Source of the DNA: Gammaproteobacteria bacterium
GTDB lineage: Bacteria > Pseudomonadota > Gammaproteobacteria > SZUA-229
Direction: 5' to 3'
Length of the DNA: 9,099 nt
Assembly (NCBI GenBank): GCA_016764035.1
Contig: JAESSQ010000116.1
Span: forward strand, 1-9,099
In this document: positions 5,795-9,099 of the stretch, piece by piece
How positions within the stretch are numbered: the stretch's first letter is position 1
Layout: the number at the start of each line of letters is the position of its first letter
The notes under the pieces: generated by a model
What the model was told of the DNA's origin: nothing
What the model saw: the letters and a program-made list of their open reading frames with translations, nothing else
The model's database searches: none
Made by a program: the position numbers and the translations under genes

Positions 5795-6391
5795 ATGTCA
5801 AAACAACAAAGCGAAAGGGCATCTGATCAAAACAGCGACAATCAAAAACCTGAACGTCGTAGCGCCTGGTTGGACAAGCATCAAGGTTCTCAACAAGGCG
5901 ACGTAATCTACGTACTCAGAACCACGCAGCAACATCATGACATGCTAGGCATGATGGCTGACCAAAAAGCCAATATAATACTGGGTGCTTTTTTAATCTT
6001 TATTACGGTAACGCAGGGCATTCTCGAAAAACACAATGGATACAACGCATCAATCTGGACACTAACCGCCTTCTTTACACTGGCAGCTATTTTTGCCTTA
6101 CTCGTCATAGCCCCGCGTTTCCGCAGCAAAACAAAAACAAACAAGCCGGGAAACCTACTTTTTTTTGGAAGCTTCTCCGTACTCGATCAGGACGAATACA
6201 TTCGCACATTAAAAGAAAATCTACAAAACAATGAACAAGCACGCACGTTACTAATAAAAGACATCTATCAAATAGGGCAAGTACTAAACAATAAATACAG
6301 TAATCTTCGCCGAAGCTATCTTTCACTTGGCCTGGGTATCCTCACTTCAGTCATTGTCTTCGCCACCTTACATCTAAATGTAGGTTACTAA
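5795..6391 (+). CDS. DUF5706/PycTM-like membrane effector protein
   Basis: A 198-aa membrane protein. After a charged, probably disordered N terminus (1-35) comes a helix YVLRTTQQHHDMLGMMADQ and then KANIILGAFLIFITVTQ (TM1, about 59-76), TM2 (about 86-106), an alpha-helical linker rich in charged residues (125-172), and TM3 (about 173-193). The 'LRTTQ-HH ... ADQKANIILG' signature is that of DUF5706, renamed the Pycsar effector transmembrane family (PycTM). In Pycsar, a pyrimidine cyclase makes cCMP or cUMP during phage infection and the PycTM effector damages the membrane. Here no cyclase gene is adjacent: it lies 20 nt after rsmJ and 163 nt before a cNMP-binding/GGDEF protein. No Shine-Dalgarno is seen. 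It may be a stand-alone chromosomal relative and not a defence effector. Confidence 0.75.
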   Translation: MSKQQSERASDQNSDNQKPERRSAWLDKHQGSQQGDVIYVLRTTQQHHDMLGMMADQKANIILGAFLIFITVTQGILEKHNGYNASIWTLTAFFTLAAIFALLVIAPRFRSKTKTNKPGNLLFFGSFSVLDQDEYIRTLKENLQNNEQARTLLIKDIYQIGQVLNNKYSNLRRSYLSLGLGILTSVIVFATLHLNVGY

Positions 6392-6393
6392 GC

Positions 6394-6421
6394 AGACGTT
6401 AACGTCTACTTAACTGTTAAG
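6394..6421. promoter_or_regulatory. Two adjacent perfect dyads after the PycTM-like gene
   Basis: AGACGTTAACGTCT (6394-6407) is a perfect 14-bp palindrome. CTTAACTGTTAAG (6409-6421) is a 13-bp dyad centred on T6415. They begin 3 nt after the stop codon and have no loop or U-tract, so they read less like an intrinsic terminator than like protein-binding sites. AGACGT/ACGTCT half-sites resemble a MetJ box, but the 14-bp spacing is not a normal tandem met box. Confidence 0.4.
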
Positions 6422-6554
6422 CCATAGCGGCTGCAATACTACATACATAAATTAACAAAAATTCATGATTTCTCACCCACATAAACTATAACAATACCAA
6501 TAAAAATAACTATCAAAACGCCTGCAGTTATTGATGAGGAATAAGGAAATAACC

Positions 6555-7547
6555 ATGAATGACACCCAATCACTTTCCAGTGAAGACGCTAAACTCCCCA
6601 AGCACTTAATTGATGCACTACCACGCGTACAATTATTTCGCGATGTAGACCAAGCGTTAATACTACCGCTATTACAACAGTGTAATTGTTGCGAACTAGA
6701 TGAAGGTGAAATTCTGATTTCGCCTTCGCAAGAAAACAAGCACCTTTTCATCGTTCTTTCCGGTAATTTAATTGTTCATTTAGATGGACACGAAAATCAG
6801 GCACTAACTTGTCTAGACCCTGGAGAGTGTGTTGGTGAGCTATCAGCCATTGATGAAAAACTACCCTCTGCTATCGTTAAGGCAACAAAGAAGACATCGT
6901 TGCTAGCTATTGATAACGACGTATTACTTCAAATGACGCACGTATCACATCAGATTGCATTAAATTTAATTTTTATACTCGTGGGCAATGTTCGCTTTTG
7001 TAATCAGATTATTGCCAACAGTTTTGAGATGCAAAGCAGTTGCCTGCATTATGCCACCATCGACGCACTAACCGGGTTACATAATCGAGGATGGATGGAT
7101 GAAATGTTTGACCGTGAAGTAAACCGAAGCATAATGAGTCAGCAGGAAACATCCATCATCATGATCGATATCGATTATTTTAAAGAATATAACGATGAAA
7201 ATGGACACCAGGCAGGTGATCAGGTACTGCGTGCTATTGGTGAGATGTTAAGAAAACCTTTGCGACCTAACGATATGATTGCACGCTACGGTGGCGAAGA
7301 ATTTATGATACTGCTGCCCAACACCACGTCTAATTCAGCCATGTCTATTGCTGAACGATTACGCAAGCAAATTGAAAAAATGGACATTGGTAAACTTAAT
7401 GACAGAACGCTACCCTGTATCACTATTTCTCTCGGTGTCGCGAGCAACCTTGCGATTCATGATTTGCACAGTATTGTTGGACAGGCTGATTTTGCTTTAT
7501 ACCGAGCCAAACAGCAGGGACGAAATAACGTGGCTAGCCACGTCTAA
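6555..7547 (+). CDS. Cyclic-nucleotide-binding-like/GGDEF diguanylate cyclase
   Basis: A 330-aa cytosolic protein predicted to make cyclic di-GMP from two GTP. Residues about 25-150 form a cNMP-binding (CRP-like) beta-barrel: LFRDVDQALILPLL, then GEILISPSQENKHLFIVLSGNLIVHL, then CVGELSAIDEKLPSAIVKA. The phosphate-binding cassette keeps Gly-Glu (94-95) but has Ser where CRP has its cAMP-phosphate Arg. A helix leads to the GGDEF domain (about 165-328): DALTGLHNR, MIDIDYFKEYNDENGH with metal Asp205, signature GGEEF (246-250), and the RxxD inhibitory site RPND (237-240) five residues before it. The cyclase should therefore be active and product-inhibited. No EAL domain or membrane segment. Start at 6555 is chosen because AAGGAA lies 7 nt upstream; an ATG at 6534 is in frame. 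Confidence 0.9.
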   Translation: MNDTQSLSSEDAKLPKHLIDALPRVQLFRDVDQALILPLLQQCNCCELDEGEILISPSQENKHLFIVLSGNLIVHLDGHENQALTCLDPGECVGELSAIDEKLPSAIVKATKKTSLLAIDNDVLLQMTHVSHQIALNLIFILVGNVRFCNQIIANSFEMQSSCLHYATIDALTGLHNRGWMDEMFDREVNRSIMSQQETSIIMIDIDYFKEYNDENGHQAGDQVLRAIGEMLRKPLRPNDMIARYGGEEFMILLPNTTSNSAMSIAERLRKQIEKMDIGKLNDRTLPCITISLGVASNLAIHDLHSIVGQADFALYRAKQQGRNNVASHV

Positions 7548-7911
7548 ATTACCAAATAAAAAACAAACCCGATCAATGGCATTAATTTCGTTTTAAATAC
7601 AACTGCCAGCATCCCCAATAATAATAATTTAACGTTGGTTGCGGCTGAAATATACTCACTAAGCGAACTAAAACTGGCCAACATTTAACACCGTTATAGT
7701 GTCAATTAAACTTCAAGGCTAATTAATAGGTAGGGTTTTATTTATATAAATACTTAGTATTTTAAGTAGTCACTGAACAATTCTGGAATGTCTTGCAAGT
7801 ACAATCATAAAGAGACATAAAGAAAACTGTTCAGACAATTGAAATTTGGCTGAAGACGGACATCCTTTTTCAAAATTAATTAAGTTAGCTGCCGTTTTTT
7901 TCATAAACTTA
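7548..7911. other. 364-bp stretch without a convincing gene
   Basis: This AT-rich gap lies between the 3' ends of convergent genes. I find no protein-like frame with a start and coding character, no tRNA, and no insertion-sequence ends. It contains an inverted repeat TACTTA/TAAGTA (7751-7756 with 7763-7768), which on the minus strand is followed by a T-rich tail and could weakly stop transcripts from the CDGSH gene. There is also a separated 7-bp pair CTGAACA/TGTTCAG (7773-7779 with 7828-7834). No terminator for the GGDEF gene is obvious. Confidence 0.5.
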
Positions 7912-8544
7912 CTAATTCTTGTCGTCAGTAAATTTAATTTCCCAATGACTTCCATCACAAAATGGCTTATTTTTTGAAGCGCCGCATCGACACAAGGTAA
8001 ACTGTTCTTTCGATGCGCCACTACCCCACGTTGTATTAGTAAGCTCTATTCGTCCAGACACGACATAGGGACCATTTGGTGCAACCATGATAGTTGACGT
8101 ATTGTTTGCCCCACTTTCATTAACATTAACTGAATAACTTAACGCACCCGAAGGGCACTTTTTGATTGTTTCAATAATGTCCTCGGCAGTAGCAGCATCC
8201 GCGTTTACCCATGGCTCTTGTTTCATTCGAAAAACCGCAGATAAATTGTCAGTACAATATCCGGCATGTGCACACAAGCTACGGTTGTCGTATATCGTAA
8301 TATTATTACCGATGTAAGTTTGCTTTTTATCTTCTAAGCGGTCATCTGATTTATCGGATAAAAATTTAATTTTTTCATGTGAGCCATCACAAAATGGTTT
8401 ATTTGTTGAGGCTCCACATCGGCATAAAGCGGTAGTTTCCCCTACGTCTATAGCACCTTTGACGTTACTGAGGCTCTTAAGATTTTTTACAATACAGGGG
8501 CCGTTTGGTACCAGGGTTAGGTTTGTTGTTTTTTCTGAATTCAT
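7912..8544 (-). CDS. CDGSH-Fer4_19-CDGSH iron-sulfur protein
   Basis: A 210-aa, probably cytosolic, iron-sulfur protein with three cluster sites. Two CDGSH domains bear the C-x-C-x8-C-x3-H ligand set typical of redox-active [2Fe-2S] clusters: Cys41, Cys43, Cys52, His56 (CRCGASTNKPFCDGSH) and Cys185, Cys187, Cys196, His200 (CRCGASKNKPFCDGSH). Between them, about 76-138, is a divergent ferredoxin-like Fer4_19 domain: SLCAHAGYC with Cys91 and Cys97, then PWVNADAATAEDIIETIKKCPSGAL with Cys130. The two CDGSH halves share the N-terminal pattern PNGPxxV before the cluster, suggesting internal duplication. Start at 8544 is chosen because AGAGG lies 8 nt upstream; a GTG at 8553 would add three residues but overlaps that site. 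It follows the small membrane protein gene by 42 nt, so the two likely form an operon. Function may be electron transfer or iron/redox sensing; partner unknown. Confidence 0.88.
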   Translation of the reverse strand: MNSEKTTNLTLVPNGPCIVKNLKSLSNVKGAIDVGETTALCRCGASTNKPFCDGSHEKIKFLSDKSDDRLEDKKQTYIGNNITIYDNRSLCAHAGYCTDNLSAVFRMKQEPWVNADAATAEDIIETIKKCPSGALSYSVNVNESGANNTSTIMVAPNGPYVVSGRIELTNTTWGSGASKEQFTLCRCGASKNKPFCDGSHWEIKFTDDKN

Positions 8545-8586
8545 ATTATTCACCTCTACTGTTCTATCGAATATGTAATGTCACAG

Positions 8587-8958
8587 TTATGTGTAGTCTG
8601 ATTGTCTAATGGCTACTGCTGTAAAAATAACGGCAAGAACCCACAAAACAGGTCCAACAACACCTGGAATTATAGGGAAGTAACCTGGCACAAGTATATG
8701 GACGATGAATCCAATATCCGTTGCAGTCGCAAGACTGAAATTAAGCCAAAAACCAAGGCGACTATTCTTCCAGTTTAGTAATACCGCGATAACGCTAACG
8801 GCAATCGCAAAGAAAGCCAGGTTCCATGCATCTTGAAAAACCCTGCCTTGCACAATACCAGGCTCTAATGTCATGCCTAATTGATAGGTCGCTATAGACG
8901 CTTTTACATGTAACAAACCCCATAAAAGATATAAAACAGCACCAATTTTATGCATCAT
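8587..8958 (-). CDS. Small four-helix membrane protein, function unknown
   Basis: I do not recognise the family. The 123-aa product is almost entirely hydrophobic with four predicted membrane helices at about 3-19, 45-62, 68-90 and 97-117. Short loops include a polar stretch (LGMTLEPGIVQGRVFQDAWN, 27-46) and NWKNSR (62-67). His17 and His87 inside or at the edge of helices could be cofactor ligands, but no haem or quinone motif is clear. AGG lies about 9 nt before the first ATG at 8958; a second ATG follows at once. It is directly upstream of the CDGSH gene on the same strand, so the pair may form a membrane redox module (inference). Confidence 0.7.
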   Translation of the reverse strand: MMHKIGAVLYLLWGLLHVKASIATYQLGMTLEPGIVQGRVFQDAWNLAFFAIAVSVIAVLLNWKNSRLGFWLNFSLATATDIGFIVHILVPGYFPIIPGVVGPVLWVLAVIFTAVAIRQSDYT

Positions 8959-8962
8959 TTTG

Positions 8963-9004
8963 TTAACCTCGCTCTATTAGCCTCAATGTATTAACCTCAA
9001 TCTA
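8963..9004 (-). repeat. Three tandem 14-bp repeats upstream of the membrane protein gene
   Basis: Three head-to-tail units start at 8963, 8977 and 8991 on the plus strand: TTAACCTCGCTCTA, TTAGCCTCAATGTA and TTAACCTCAATCTA. On the minus strand each ends GAGG(T/C)TAA, and the copy nearest the gene supplies its Shine-Dalgarno-like AGG. They may be tandem operator sites, repeated ribosome entry sites, or replication slippage. Confidence 0.6.
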
Positions 9005-9008
9005 ATCC

Positions 9009-9099
9009 CTAATCTAATCTAAGGGCCATGACTACTTCATAGCAATGATCTTTTGTCCAAACATCCACACCACCTAACTTTTTAATCCACTTGGGCTCA
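9009..9099 (-). CDS. C-terminal end of an unidentified protein (partial)
   Basis: The minus strand reads open from the right edge to TAG at 9009-9011, encoding 29 residues that start EPKWIKKLGGVDVWTKDH and end EVVMALRLD. The composition looks protein-like (Trp, Gly-Gly, Cys, alternating hydrophobics), and it ends shortly before the next same-strand gene, as expected in an operon or gene string. I do not recognise the family. The rest lies outside the window. Confidence 0.5.
   Translation of the reverse strand, partial: EPKWIKKLGGVDVWTKDHCYEVVMALRLD

Noticed and set aside
5795..6391. Complete Pycsar defence system
   Set aside because: No uridylate/cytidylate cyclase gene is present in the window; only a PycTM-like protein is seen.
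6394..6407. MetJ operator
   Set aside because: The half-sites resemble a met box, but they are not arranged as tandem 8-bp boxes and no methionine gene is adjacent.
7770..8021. Minus-strand open frame of 83 codons overlapping the CDGSH 3' end
   Set aside because: It is out of frame with the clear CDGSH protein, with no start signal or recognisable family.
8999..9024. Telomere-like or CRISPR-like TAATC repeats
   Set aside because: Short degenerate TCTAATC runs overlapping the end of a gene; no spacers, no regular unit beyond the 14-bp array already listed.

Overview
The window looks like chromosomal DNA of a gammaproteobacterium of moderate to low GC, possibly marine or halophilic. The lineage rests on the tRNA Pro-Arg-His cluster beside folD, on rsmJ (a family centred on Gammaproteobacteria), and on gammaproteobacterial TatD and tRNA sequences. 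The species cannot be named from the sequence.

Region 1 (1-676, minus strand) is a tRNA operon. A strong promoter with a GC-rich discriminator at 641-676 is followed by tRNA-Pro(UGG), a spacer of about 180 bp that ends in a second copy of the 3' end of tRNA-Pro (resembling the RtT repeats of the E. coli tyrT operon), tRNA-Arg(UCU), tRNA-His(GUG) and an 11-bp intrinsic terminator. The tRNA-His acceptor stem has two adjacent non-pairing positions. folD (750-1613, plus) diverges from this operon. In Pseudomonas, folD and a similar tRNA cluster sit next to tig-clpP-clpX, so tig may lie just left of the window (inference).

Region 2 (1675-4933, minus strand) holds tatD and then a tightly packed four-gene unit: two paralogous DUF1538 membrane proteins (overlapping by 1 nt), a non-canonical PII-like protein, and a two-CBS-domain protein (overlapping by 4 nt). 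It reads as a two-subunit ion transporter with two separate soluble nucleotide-sensing subunits, and is the most interesting system in the window.

Region 3 (5013-7547, plus strand) starts divergently from tatD: rsmJ (non-ATG start), a three-helix membrane protein of the DUF5706/Pycsar-effector (PycTM) type, then a hybrid protein with a cyclic-nucleotide-binding-like domain and an intact GGDEF diguanylate cyclase domain. No nucleotide cyclase of Pycsar type is visible beside the PycTM-like gene.

Region 4 (7548-9099) begins with 364 bp without a convincing gene. Then, on the minus strand, come a CDGSH/Fer4_19/CDGSH iron-sulfur protein, a small four-helix membrane protein upstream of it, a 14-bp tandem repeat in the leader, and the C-terminal 29 codons of an unidentified gene running off the right edge.
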